Shown here piece by piece: positions 25,495 to 34,253 of a stretch of DNA of 64,000 nt. The notes under the pieces are model-generated. The model searched no databases. It saw only the letters and a list, made by a program, of their open reading frames with translations, and had not been told where the DNA came from. The stretch lies in contig NZ_DATLXO010000011.1 in NCBI RefSeq assembly GCF_035575815.1, positions 1 to 64,000 on the forward strand. Reading direction: 5' to 3'. The stretch's first letter is position 1. Each line of letters opens with the position of its first letter. The position numbers were made by a program, and so were the translations under genes. Origin of the DNA: Iamia sp035575815. Its GTDB lineage: Bacteria > Actinomycetota > Acidimicrobiia > Acidimicrobiales > Iamiaceae.

Positions 25495-26247
25495 TCAGCT
25501 CAGCAGCCGGTTGACGAGTGGGCCGACCACGTCGCTCAGGTCGTCGGGGGTGACAGCGCCCATCTCCTGACCTCCACCGAGCAGCCAGCGGACAGCACGT
25601 TCGGGCTCATCGACGATCCGCGTGCGGAGGGCATCGCCAACCAGGCTGCCGAGCCGGAACGGTGCCGCCGTCAATGACTCGGCGACGGCCCCGGCTCGGT
25701 CGTACTCCAGCAGCAGCCGGTACACGTCATAGAGGTCCGAGGCCCGCTTGCGCGGGTCGCGGGGACGACCGCGGAGCACCGCACCCGACTTCATGGCCAC
25801 GAGCGCCGACGGCGTCGCCACCCGGATCGCAGCCACCGCGCCCCCGGCGACGATCTCGGTACCCGTCGCCGTGTCGAGTGCCCAACGATGGCTGATCACG
25901 AAGAGCCGATCTTCCGGGCCGACGCCGTCGAGGTCCTCGTGCCGGAAGCCCTCGGTGTCGATCACGTCGATCTTCACGCCATCGACGAGCACCCGGTTTG
26001 GGTTGGAGAGGTCGGTCGACCCGATGCTCGACGCGATCACCTCTACCGCCGACGGTGCCGTGGTCTCGGTGACCGTGTCGACGTCCTGAGTCGCGCGGTG
26101 CACAGCGGCGAGACGGCACATCACGGCGAGTCCCCCGATCAGCGCGTGAGGACCGAGGTCCGCCTCAGCCAGCCGTGCGGTCGCCTTCACCAGGCGGGCC
26201 GCGTTCCCGTCAGCGCCGCCGGCGAGGACGACTCGCTCACCAGACAC
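25495..26247 (-). CDS. AbiEii-like nucleotidyltransferase toxin
   Basis: 250 residues of the AbiEii/AbiGii (type IV toxin-antitoxin) group. The nucleotidyltransferase core is HALIGGLAVMCRLAAVHRATQDVDTV (GG, Arg, Thr and the DxD pair), followed by VIDTEGF and the helical RKRASDLYDVYRLLLEY segment typical for the family. AbiEii proteins transfer nucleotides to tRNA acceptor ends or similar targets and arrest growth. GTG 26247 lies inside the end of the upstream gene (11-nt overlap), so translation is coupled. The gene is complete. It lies between its antitoxin gene and the tRNA fragment at 25284, as expected for a passenger of an integrated element. Confidence 0.8.
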   Translation of the reverse strand: MSGERVVLAGGADGNAARLVKATARLAEADLGPHALIGGLAVMCRLAAVHRATQDVDTVTETTAPSAVEVIASSIGSTDLSNPNRVLVDGVKIDVIDTEGFRHEDLDGVGPEDRLFVISHRWALDTATGTEIVAGGAVAAIRVATPSALVAMKSGAVLRGRPRDPRKRASDLYDVYRLLLEYDRAGAVAESLTAAPFRLGSLVGDALRTRIVDEPERAVRWLLGGGQEMGAVTPDDLSDVVGPLVNRLLS

Positions 26248-27283
26248 GCGTGAAGTCCTTCGGGTCCCATTCGGCCAGGATCTCGCCCCCCCGGGCCTGG
26301 TCCTGCGCAAGGTCGAGGGCCGCGAACAGGCCGTGGGCGAAGCGCCAGTGGCCCCATTCGCTGGTCTCGCGGTCGTCGCGCGACGCGCAGACGAGCGGGG
26401 TCGGAGCCACGGCCACGGTGCAGGCCCGGTCCTCGGAGCGCGCTGCCTCGCCGAGGCGGAGTGTGGCCTGGCGCAGCTCGACTGCCGAGGGGACGTAGAA
26501 GTCGAGTGGATAGGCGCCCCCGATCGCCATCGGCGCTCCCCACACGACGGCGCCAACGGTCCCGGCGACGGCCCATCCGGGGCCGTCCTCGTCGAGGTTC
26601 ATGCCGAGCGCGCCGTAGGTGTCGGCATCGCCGACTGGTGGGAGCTGAGCGAGAGCAACCGGGCTGCGATGCCACTCCTCCGCCAAGGTCCAGAACAGCT
26701 CGGGAACGAGGGGGCGACCGTCGGAGCGGACCAACGACGCCGCCCGGAGCTTCTTCGCCGCCGCGACGATCGCCGAATGCGAGATCGAGACCCGACGCGC
26801 AACCTCACGCATCGAAGGCGGATCCTCCGGTGCGAGCAGGAGCGCCGCGGCCCACGAGATCGCTGCGGTACCCGAGATCGGCTTCGGTGGTCCTCCAGCG
26901 GTCAGTCGCTCATCGGGTGGAACGTCAGCATCGATGTGCACACCTTTGGCCCGGACCACGAGGTGTCCCCGGCGGTCGAGCCACCCCCAACCGGCGTCTC
27001 GGAGCGCCTGTTGCGCCGGGCCGGTGATCAGGTCGCCCACGGCGACGCAGGCGACGGCCTTGCTTCGCTTGTCCACCGAGGCGAGCATGCGGGCGACCGT
27101 CTCCGGTGTGACCACCGAGGCCGCCCTTGTCTCGACCGGGACCTCGATCCCGTCCACGGTCACGTTCAGGTCCCAACCCACGTCGCCAGGCGTCTCGATC
27201 GCACGATGGCCGAGGGACTTGATGGCGCGAGCGAACGCAGTCTCGCCCTGAGCTACCAGATCGGCCTCGGTCGTTCGGGCCAT
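26237..27283 (-). CDS. AbiEi-like antitoxin / winged-helix repressor, long form
   Basis: 348 residues, upstream of and overlapping the AbiEii-like toxin gene, which is the standard AbiEi-AbiEii order. The central part (about 145-195) carries a winged helix: PPSMREVARRVSISHSAIVAAAKKLRAASLVRSDGRPLV. The N-terminal 110 residues contain GWDLNVTVDGIEVPVETRAAS, with spaced acidic residues that recall a PD-(D/E)XK-like strand pair, so an extra domain is fused ahead of the DNA-binding part. The C-terminal third includes GGAYPLDFYVPSAVEL. AbiEi proteins bind repeats in their own promoter, and a matching inverted repeat lies at 27310. It is longer than usual AbiEi proteins; family membership is inferred mainly from gene order and the winged helix. 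Confidence 0.65.
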   Translation of the reverse strand: MARTTEADLVAQGETAFARAIKSLGHRAIETPGDVGWDLNVTVDGIEVPVETRAASVVTPETVARMLASVDKRSKAVACVAVGDLITGPAQQALRDAGWGWLDRRGHLVVRAKGVHIDADVPPDERLTAGGPPKPISGTAAISWAAALLLAPEDPPSMREVARRVSISHSAIVAAAKKLRAASLVRSDGRPLVPELFWTLAEEWHRSPVALAQLPPVGDADTYGALGMNLDEDGPGWAVAGTVGAVVWGAPMAIGGAYPLDFYVPSAVELRQATLRLGEAARSEDRACTVAVAPTPLVCASRDDRETSEWGHWRFAHGLFAALDLAQDQARGGEILAEWDPKDFTRVW

Positions 27284-27309
27284 GCCGCCAGGATACAGCG
27301 TTGCGGTCT

Positions 27310-27331
27310 GTGAACACTAATAAGTGACCAC
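27310..27331. promoter_or_regulatory. Inverted repeat in the abiE-like promoter
   Basis: GTGAACACT-AATA-AGTGACCAC: the arms GTGNNCACT and AGTGNNCAC are symmetric over 22 bp, centred 37 bp before the antitoxin ATG, in an AT-rich patch. The spacing suits negative autoregulation by the winged-helix protein, as known for AbiEi. Confidence 0.6.
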
Positions 27332-27372
27332 AGGCCGCCAGGTGCCGTCGAAGGCGGGCGATCGCAATACGT

Positions 27373-28401
<1,029 letters not shown>

Positions 28402-28467
28402 CTGTGCAGTGCCTTTCATCGGTGGGAGCAGGCTCCCGTTCAGTGTGGGGCGGGATCGCCCCGGAGA

Positions 28468-29019
28468 TCAGGTGCGGGGCGAGCCCGCGGGGGCGGGCTC
28501 GGGCGCCCGGTCGAGGCGGGGTAGGGCGACGCGCCCGGTGCGCTGGATGTCACGGATGCCGAAGGGTCGCAGCATCTCCTCGAAGTCGTCCACCTTGGTC
28601 GGGTGACCCTCGAGTGACACGGTCAGCTCCTCGTGGGTGACGGCCAGGATCCGCCCCTCGAAGATCTGCACCAGCTCGACGACCTGGCCCCGCGTGGCCG
28701 GGGGGGCCGACACGCTGGCGAGCAGCAGCTCGCGCTCGACCGAGTGGCGGGGGTCGAGCTCGCTGATCTCGACCACGTTCACCAGCTTGTCGAGCTGCTT
28801 GACGATCTGCTCCAACGGGGAGGACTCGACGTCGACGACGACGGTGATGCGGCTGAAGTCCGCATCCTCGGTGGGGGCCACAGCGAGAGAGACGATGTTG
28901 TAGCCCCGCCGGGAGAACAGGTTCGCCACCCGGGAGAGCACGCCGGATCGGTTCTCGACGAGCACCGAGAGGACGTGGTGGGTGACCTCGTCTCCCGGCA
29001 GGGCGTCGCGCCGGCCCAT
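28468..29019 (-). CDS. ilvN: Acetolactate synthase small (regulatory) subunit
   Basis: 183 residues. The N-terminal ACT domain HHVLSVLVENRSGVLSRVANLFSRRGYNIVSLAVAP carries the valine-binding site in this family, and the C-terminal half (ELVQIFEGRILAVTHEELTVSLEGHPTKVDDFEEMLRPFGI) is the standard IlvN partner domain. It activates the large subunit and gives valine feedback. The ATG at 29019 overlaps the ilvB stop by one base (TGATG), which fixes the start and implies coupled translation. The extra 17 C-terminal residues are Pro/Ala-rich. Confidence 0.96.
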   Translation of the reverse strand: MGRRDALPGDEVTHHVLSVLVENRSGVLSRVANLFSRRGYNIVSLAVAPTEDADFSRITVVVDVESSPLEQIVKQLDKLVNVVEISELDPRHSVERELLLASVSAPPATRGQVVELVQIFEGRILAVTHEELTVSLEGHPTKVDDFEEMLRPFGIRDIQRTGRVALPRLDRAPEPAPAGSPRT

Positions 29020-30794
29020 CAGTGGCCCCCCTCGCCGGTGCCGACCTCGCCGCCGGCCTGGAACGGGGGGACCTGGATGTCGTCGTTGGTCTTGCCCGGC
29101 GGGACCATGGGGAAGACCTTCTCCCGGCTGTCGGTGCGGAACTCGACGACGACGGGGCGGTCGTCGATGTCGTTGGCCTTGTCGATCGCCGGCTGGATCT
29201 CCTCGGGCGACTCGACCCGGATCCCGACGCAGCCCATGGCCTCGGCCCACTTCACGTAGTCGGGCAGGTCGGGCGAGAGGTACACCTCGGAGTAGCGCTC
29301 CTCGTAGAACATCTCCTGCCACTGGCGCACCATGCCGAGGTACGCGTTGTTCAAGATGGCGACCTTCACCGGGATGCGCTCGGCCGAGGCAGTGACGAGC
29401 TCCTGCGCGGTCATCTGGAAGCACCCGTCGCCGTCGACGGCCCAGACCATGCGATCGGGGCGACCGACCTTGGCGCCGATGGCGGCGGGCACCGAGAAGC
29501 CCATGGTGCCGAGGCCGCCGGAGTTCACCCACGTGTAGGGGTGGCGGAACGTCCAGTACTGGCTGGCCCACATCTGGTGCTGGCCGACCCCCGATGCGAG
29601 GATCGTGTCCTCGGGCACCGAGGTGCGCAGGTGCTCGAGCACCATCTGGGGCTTGAGGTGGTCGCCGGGCTCAGGGGCCTCGTACGCCAGCGGGTAGCGC
29701 TCCTGCCACCCGCTGATCGTCGAGCTCCACGGGGTGCGGTCGGGCGTGGTGGACCCGGCGGCCTGCTGGCGCCGCACGGCCGCGACGAGGTCTTCGATGA
29801 TCAGCCGGCAGTCGCCGTGGATCGGGACGTCGGGGCGGCGCACCTTGCCCAGCTCGGCAGCGTCGATGTCGACGTGGATGACCTGGGCGTCGGGGGCGAA
29901 GCCGTCGACCTTGCCGGTGACCCGGTCGTCGAAGCGGGCCCCGAGGGCGACGAGCAGGTCCGAGCGCTGGATGGCGGTGACGGCGGTGTAGTTGCCGTGC
30001 ATGCCCGGCATGCCCAGGCACTGGGGGTGGCTGTCGGGGAAGGCGCCCCGGGCCATGAGCGTGGTGACGACGCGGATGTCGGTGAGCTCGGCCAGCTCGC
30101 GCAGGACCTCGGCGGCCCGGGCCTTCAGGACGCCGCCGCCGACGTAGAGCACCGGGCGGTTCGCGGCGAGGATCATCTCCGCCGCCCGCTCGATCGCCGC
30201 GGGGTCACCGGAGGTCGCCGGGTGGTACCCGGGCAGGGAGCGTGCCACCTCCTCGTCGGTCGGCCAGTCCCAGCCCGTGGCCGACCGGGGGTGGGTGGGA
30301 TCCACGATGTCCTTGGGGATGTCGACGAGGACCGGCCCCGGTCGCCCACTGGTGGCCAGGTGGAACGCCTGGCGGATGACGAGAGGGATGTCGTCGGCCT
30401 CGGTGACGAGGAAGTTGTGCTTGGTCACCGATTGGGTGATGCCGGTGATGTCGCACTCCTGGAACGCGTCGGTGCCGATGGCCGCCGTGGGCACCTGGCC
30501 GGTGATGCAGACCATCGGCACCGAGTCCATGTAGGCATCGGCGAGGGGGGTGACGATGTTGGTGGCCCCCGGCCCCGAGGTCACCATGGCCACGCCCGGG
30601 CGCCCGGTGGCGTGGGCGTAGCCCTCGGCCATGTGGCCGGCGCCCTGTTCGTGGCGCACCAGGATGTGGCGGATCGTCGAGTCCAGCACCGGGTCGTACA
30701 CGGGCAGGATCGCGCCGCCGGGCAGCCCGAACATGACCTCCACCCCCTCCATCTCGAGGGCGCGGATCAGCGACTGGCCTCCGTTCAGCTCCAT
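29019..30794 (-). CDS. ilvB: Acetolactate synthase large (catalytic) subunit
   Basis: 591-residue thiamine-diphosphate enzyme making acetolactate and acetohydroxybutyrate. Signs: VMFGLPGGAILPVYD, the catalytic Glu in HILVRHEQGAGHMAEGYA, GPGATNIVTPLADAYMDSVP, the FAD-domain stretch VALGARFDDRVTGK, and the ThDP motif GDGCFQMTAQEL...KVAILNN. MPDHL-type transit sequence is absent. It is the first structural gene of ilvBNC. The preceding 378 bp hold an attenuator, namely leader peptide 30936-30971, an antiterminator-type hairpin and a terminator. A weak AGGAG lies about 11 bases before the ATG. Confidence 0.96.
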   Translation of the reverse strand: MELNGGQSLIRALEMEGVEVMFGLPGGAILPVYDPVLDSTIRHILVRHEQGAGHMAEGYAHATGRPGVAMVTSGPGATNIVTPLADAYMDSVPMVCITGQVPTAAIGTDAFQECDITGITQSVTKHNFLVTEADDIPLVIRQAFHLATSGRPGPVLVDIPKDIVDPTHPRSATGWDWPTDEEVARSLPGYHPATSGDPAAIERAAEMILAANRPVLYVGGGVLKARAAEVLRELAELTDIRVVTTLMARGAFPDSHPQCLGMPGMHGNYTAVTAIQRSDLLVALGARFDDRVTGKVDGFAPDAQVIHVDIDAAELGKVRRPDVPIHGDCRLIIEDLVAAVRRQQAAGSTTPDRTPWSSTISGWQERYPLAYEAPEPGDHLKPQMVLEHLRTSVPEDTILASGVGQHQMWASQYWTFRHPYTWVNSGGLGTMGFSVPAAIGAKVGRPDRMVWAVDGDGCFQMTAQELVTASAERIPVKVAILNNAYLGMVRQWQEMFYEERYSEVYLSPDLPDYVKWAEAMGCVGIRVESPEEIQPAIDKANDIDDRPVVVEFRTDSREKVFPMVPPGKTNDDIQVPPFQAGGEVGTGEGGH

Positions 30795-30867
30795 GGTGTC
30801 TCGGTCTCCTGGTCTCGGTCCCGGTCGGGTGGGGGTGGCAGGGCGGGGGTGGCGGGAAGGTGCGCCG

Positions 30868-30900
30868 AAAACGACGACGACCTCCCCGAGGGGAGGTCGT
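30868..30900 (-). terminator. Rho-independent attenuator upstream of ilvB
   Basis: ACGACCTCCCC and GGGGAGGTCGT form a perfect 11-bp stem with a 2-nt tip (30877-30900). On the minus strand it is followed by CGTCG and TTTT. It lies 74 bp before ilvB and after the leader peptide, so it would stop transcription unless the leader ribosome stalls. Confidence 0.75.
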
Positions 30901-30902
30901 GG

Positions 30903-30936
30903 GAGCGCACGCGGGTGATGCCGGCGGCGTGCGCTC
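30903..30936 (-). promoter_or_regulatory. Second hairpin of the ilvB leader (pause or antiterminator stem)
   Basis: GAGCGCACGC and GCGTGCGCTC pair perfectly (10 bp, 14-nt loop). The stem begins within the leader-peptide stop codon, so a ribosome finishing or stalling there would decide whether it folds. Confidence 0.6.
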
Positions 30937-30971
30937 TAGGGCCCGAGTACGAGGAAGGTGCCAGCGGACAT
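30936..30971 (-). CDS. ilv leader peptide MSAGTFLVLGP
   Basis: An 11-codon ORF on the minus strand: ATG at 30971, TAG at 30936-30938. It contains Leu-Val-Leu in a row (CTC GTA CTC) directly before the two hairpins that precede ilvB. Actinobacterial ilvBNC operons are known to be attenuated by such branched-chain leader peptides. The ORF is far too short for gene callers. The ribosome site is weak (GAGCG). When charged Leu or Val tRNA is scarce, stalling here should favour read-through into ilvB. Confidence 0.65.
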   Translation of the reverse strand: MSAGTFLVLGP

Positions 30972-31172
30972 CGCTCGGGAGTGTCGCGCACCTCCGTCCG
31001 GCCGTCCAACCGGGTCCCGACAGGTCCTCCCGTCAGCCGGTGGGGTCCCCTCCCCGAGCCGGACCACGAGCCCGGAGGACGACGCTACGCTCCGGCCTGG
31101 TCCGAGAGCCGAGTGGCTCCTGAGCGAGCCCGCTCGGACCGCGGTGCCGGGCCAGAGAGGGCGAGCGACCAG

Positions 31173-31277
31173 GTGAGTGACCCCAGCGCGACGATCAGCA
31201 CCCGGCGCTCGGACCGAGCTGTTCTGCCCTCCGACCCGGGCGCACCCACCCGTCCCCGTCCCGAGCTCGACCGATGA
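31173..31277 (+). CDS. Small ORF overlapping the start of a membrane-protein gene
   Basis: A 34-codon frame from GTG 31173: VSDPSATISTRRSDRAV ending PRPELDR. Its TGA overlaps the next ATG (ATGA at 31274), which suggests translational coupling in the kinase/FHA operon. The first residues, SDPSATIST, closely resemble the N-terminus SDPNSTISI of the flavoprotein gene at 21027. It may be a real small protein, or the remains of a longer N-terminal module. No function is recognised, and the ribosome site is poor. Confidence 0.4.
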   Translation: MSDPSATISTRRSDRAVLPSDPGAPTRPRPELDR

Positions 31278-31786
31278 CCCCCGTGCTGTTCGGACGCATC
31301 CAGACCCGCCTGTTCGTGCTGTTCACGGTGGGCGCCCTCTGGACGCTGCTCATCTCGCCGTTCCTGCTCGTCAACGCCCCGGGCCAGGACGGGTACAAGG
31401 TCGCCTTCACCATCGACAACATGGTCGGCGACAGCGGGCTGGTCGCCGCCTACAAGCTGGCCTTCGCGGCCCTGGTGATCACCGCCATCTTCGGCTGCCT
31501 CGTCTGGGAGCCGCTCTACCACTTGCTCATGCAGTTCCGGTGGGAGAAGGACTGGCCGGCGCTGTTCCACCTGCTGACGATGATCCCCGAGGGCATCTCG
31601 ACCTTCCTGCTGTTGCACGTCGGCAGCCTCAACCCGCTCGAGACCGAGAGCGGCAAGCCGTTCGTGCCGGTGGCGGCGTATGTCTTCTTGTTCTTCACCA
31701 CCTGGATCGTCACCTGGCTAGCGGCGAACGGGCCGATGAAGATCTTCTTCGTCCGCTGGCGCTTCTCCGGCGGCCGGCTCGTCTGA
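31274..31786 (+). CDS. Four-helix membrane protein of the kinase/FHA operon
   Basis: 170 residues with four hydrophobic segments: about 12-32 (LFVLFTVGALWTLLISPFLLV), 60-80 (AYKLAFAALVITAIFGCLVW), 98-116 and 131-151 (PVAAYVFLFFTTWIVTWL). The loop between helices 1 and 2 (about 27 residues with GQDGYKVAFTIDNMVGD) is probably external. The cytoplasmic end is basic (FFVRWRFSGGR). The family is not recognised. It lies 10 bp ahead of the protein kinase gene and overlaps the small ORF upstream, so it is probably part of the same signalling unit, perhaps as membrane anchor or sensor for the soluble kinase. Confidence 0.7.
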   Translation: MTPVLFGRIQTRLFVLFTVGALWTLLISPFLLVNAPGQDGYKVAFTIDNMVGDSGLVAAYKLAFAALVITAIFGCLVWEPLYHLLMQFRWEKDWPALFHLLTMIPEGISTFLLLHVGSLNPLETESGKPFVPVAAYVFLFFTTWIVTWLAANGPMKIFFVRWRFSGGRLV

Positions 31787-31796
31787 TCGAGGGACC

Positions 31797-32600
31797 ATGG
31801 ATCGCATCGCTGACTACCAGTTCATCCAGCCCCTCGGTGAGGGCAGCAACGGCACCTACTACCTGGCCGCCGCCCCGCCGCGACTGGGCATCGCCGCACC
31901 GCAGGTGGCGGTGAAGGTCCTCCAGGTCGCCGCGGGCGAGGAGACGTTCCACCGCCTCACCCGCGAGCTGCGGACCTTCGCCAAGGTGCGCAGCCCGCAC
32001 CTGGTCTCGCTCTACGACGCGGGCCAGGAGGGCGGTCGCTGCTACTACGCCATGGAGTACTGCCCGCTCGGGTCCTTGGCCCACCCGGCACGCGAGCTCG
32101 ACCGGGCCGGCCAGATCCGGGCCCTGGCCGCCGCGGCGCGCGCCGCTCACCACCTGCACGAGGCCGGCATCGCCCACCGCGACATCAAGCCGGCCAACGT
32201 CCTGCTCACCGACGAGGGGGCCAAGCTCTCGGACCTGGGGCTGGTGCAGGTCCTGGCCCCGGGCCAGACCATCACCGGCCTCGGCGCGATCGGGTCGGTC
32301 GAGTACCTCGACCCCGCGATCATGCGCGGCGAGCGGGCGTCGCGGGCCACCGACATCTGGGCCCTGGGCGTCACCCTCCACCGGGTGCTCACCGGCCAGG
32401 GCATCTACGGCGAGCTGCCCGATCGCGATCCCCTCCTCGCCGTTCGCCGGGTGCTCTCCTCGCCCCCGACCCTCGACCCCGGTCTCAGCGACGCCGAGGC
32501 CGAGCTGATCCGGGGTTGCTTCGACAAGGACCTCTCGGCCCGGTTCCCCACCGCCGCTCTGCTCGCCGACGCCCTCGACGCCCTTGGGAGCCCCTCATGA
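31797..32600 (+). CDS. Soluble Ser/Thr protein kinase (PknB-like), DLG variant
   Basis: 267 residues, just a catalytic domain with no membrane segment. The P-loop is LGEGSNGTYYL, the ATP lysine is K40 (VAVKVL), the catalytic loop is HRDIKPANVLL (D129, K131) and the metal Asp is D146, in SDLGL instead of the usual DFG. The activation segment includes TITGLGAIGSVEYLDPAIM, and the APE motif is weakened to DPA. The kinase is probably active, as DLG occurs in functional kinases. GAGGGA precedes the ATG. The stop overlaps the start of the FHA-protein gene (ATGA), so kinase and likely phosphothreonine reader are made together. Confidence 0.88.
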   Translation: MDRIADYQFIQPLGEGSNGTYYLAAAPPRLGIAAPQVAVKVLQVAAGEETFHRLTRELRTFAKVRSPHLVSLYDAGQEGGRCYYAMEYCPLGSLAHPARELDRAGQIRALAAAARAAHHLHEAGIAHRDIKPANVLLTDEGAKLSDLGLVQVLAPGQTITGLGAIGSVEYLDPAIMRGERASRATDIWALGVTLHRVLTGQGIYGELPDRDPLLAVRRVLSSPPTLDPGLSDAEAELIRGCFDKDLSARFPTAALLADALDALGSPS

Positions 32601-34231
32601 ACCTCGCCGCCGCCCGCCTCGCCCCCTCGCCGGGCGCCGACGGCCTGGTGTGCCGGTCGACCGGTGCCGTGCTCTTCGTCGCCGCCCGCACGCCGGTCGC
32701 CGACGTGGCCCGGCTGGTCGACGAGGTGCTGGCCCACGACCATGCCGTCCCTGGGCGACACCTGGCCCGCCAGCTGGCCACCATGGTCGGGGCCGACGCG
32801 GATACCAGCCTGCCCGGTTTCGCCCTCGTCGCCGCCACCCCCGCCGGGCTCTACGTGAAGGCCTACGGGCCGGTCGAGATCCGCCTGCAGGGCGAGGGCG
32901 AGGAGCAGGTCATCAGCGCCGTGGGGACCCTCACGGGCATCGACCGCGAGGTCTCGGGGCCCTTCCACACCATCGTCGCCCACCGGGCCGGCGAAACGGT
33001 GCCCGTCGCCGTGTTCGACGTCGACGTGCAGGCGGGCTCGGCGCCCGGCAGCGGCTTCGCCCTCACCATGCTGACCGGCGTCACCGACGCTCCCATGGGT
33101 GTCATCCCGCCCTCGTCGACGCCGGAGGCGGCCACCTCGGGCGACTCGGCCGACGACGGGCTCGACGCCCCGACCCAGGCCTGGAGCCCACCGCCCGAGG
33201 ACCGCACGCCCCCCGCACCCGAGGCCGTCCCCGCCTTCGCCTCCCCGCCGATCGAGCCGCTGCCCGCCGAGCCGCCGCTCACCGACGAGCCCAGCTGGGG
33301 CGGCCCCGCCGCATCGCCGTCCGCCCCCCCGGTCGAGCCCGCCGCCGAGACGCCCTCGGTCGACGAGGCGCCGGTCGCCCAGGGCCCGCCGGCCTGGGAA
33401 CCGCCGGTCGACGAACCGCCGGCCTGGGACCCTGCCGTCGTCGGACCGCCCGGCACGGCGCCGGTGGCTCACGAGCCCCCCGTCGAAGCCGAACCGCCGG
33501 TCCACGGCGCGCCCGTCGTCGAGCCTCCGCCCGCCTACGAACCGCCGGTCGACGAGGGCCCGCCAGCCTACGAACCACCGGTCGGCGAAGCCCCGCCGGC
33601 CTACGAACCCGCCACCATGGCGCCATCAGCGGCCACCGGCGCCGGGTTCACCTCGCAGCTGCTGGGCGCCCTCGACGCCGATGAGGTCGAGGAGCGCGAG
33701 GCCCTCCCGCTCGATCTGGACCCGGCCGAGGTGCGGGCCCCGGAGCAGGCCACCAGCGAGGTGCTCGTCCAGGGCGTCATCTGCTCGCGGGGGCACTTCA
33801 ACGACCCTCGCTCGCGCTTCTGCTCGTCGTGCGGCATCTCCATGGTGCAGAACACCCAGGTCCTCACGCGCGGCCCCCGCCCTCCGCTGGGGGTCATGGT
33901 CTTCGAGGACGGCGCCACCTTCTCGCTGTCGTCGGACTACGTGGTCGGCCGCCAGCCCGAGGTGAGCGAGCTGGTGCAGGAGGGGCTGGCCCTGCCGCTG
34001 CCCGTCGATGACCCCGAGCGGTCGATCTCCCGCGCTCACGCCGAGCTCCGCCTGGTCGAGTGGGACGTCCACCTGGTGAACCTCTCGGCCACCAACGGCT
34101 CCTTCGTGTGGGACGAGGCCCAGCAGCAGTGGGTGCCGATCCCCGCCGGTCAGTCGGTGGTGCTCACCCCCGGCCTGCGCGTCGCCCTCGGCCGTCGCAC
34201 CGCGGTGTTCGAGTCCAGCCTGGTGCGGTGA
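32597..34231 (+). CDS. FHA-domain protein with zinc ribbon and proline-rich linker
   Basis: 544 residues translated from the ATG overlapping the kinase stop. The N-terminal part (about 1-165) is a globular domain of unknown type. Residues about 170-350 form a long Pro/Glu/Ala linker with imperfect PPAYEPPV(D/G)E repeats. About 395-415 hold a zinc ribbon, ICSRGHFNDPRSRFCSSCG (His and three Cys). A C-terminal FHA domain follows (about 430-540), with YVVGRQPE (phosphothreonine Arg), RSISRAHAELRLV and LSATNGSFV. FHA domains bind phosphothreonine, so it is the likely reader or substrate of the adjacent kinase. Confidence 0.88.
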   Translation: MNLAAARLAPSPGADGLVCRSTGAVLFVAARTPVADVARLVDEVLAHDHAVPGRHLARQLATMVGADADTSLPGFALVAATPAGLYVKAYGPVEIRLQGEGEEQVISAVGTLTGIDREVSGPFHTIVAHRAGETVPVAVFDVDVQAGSAPGSGFALTMLTGVTDAPMGVIPPSSTPEAATSGDSADDGLDAPTQAWSPPPEDRTPPAPEAVPAFASPPIEPLPAEPPLTDEPSWGGPAASPSAPPVEPAAETPSVDEAPVAQGPPAWEPPVDEPPAWDPAVVGPPGTAPVAHEPPVEAEPPVHGAPVVEPPPAYEPPVDEGPPAYEPPVGEAPPAYEPATMAPSAATGAGFTSQLLGALDADEVEEREALPLDLDPAEVRAPEQATSEVLVQGVICSRGHFNDPRSRFCSSCGISMVQNTQVLTRGPRPPLGVMVFEDGATFSLSSDYVVGRQPEVSELVQEGLALPLPVDDPERSISRAHAELRLVEWDVHLVNLSATNGSFVWDEAQQQWVPIPAGQSVVLTPGLRVALGRRTAVFESSLVR

Positions 34232-34253
34232 CCCTCCGGGTCGGGGGGAACGG

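Noticed and set aside
33400..33620. Repetitive GC-rich stretch suspected as a non-coding repeat
   Set aside because: It encodes the PPAYEPPV-type linker of the FHA protein in an unbroken frame.
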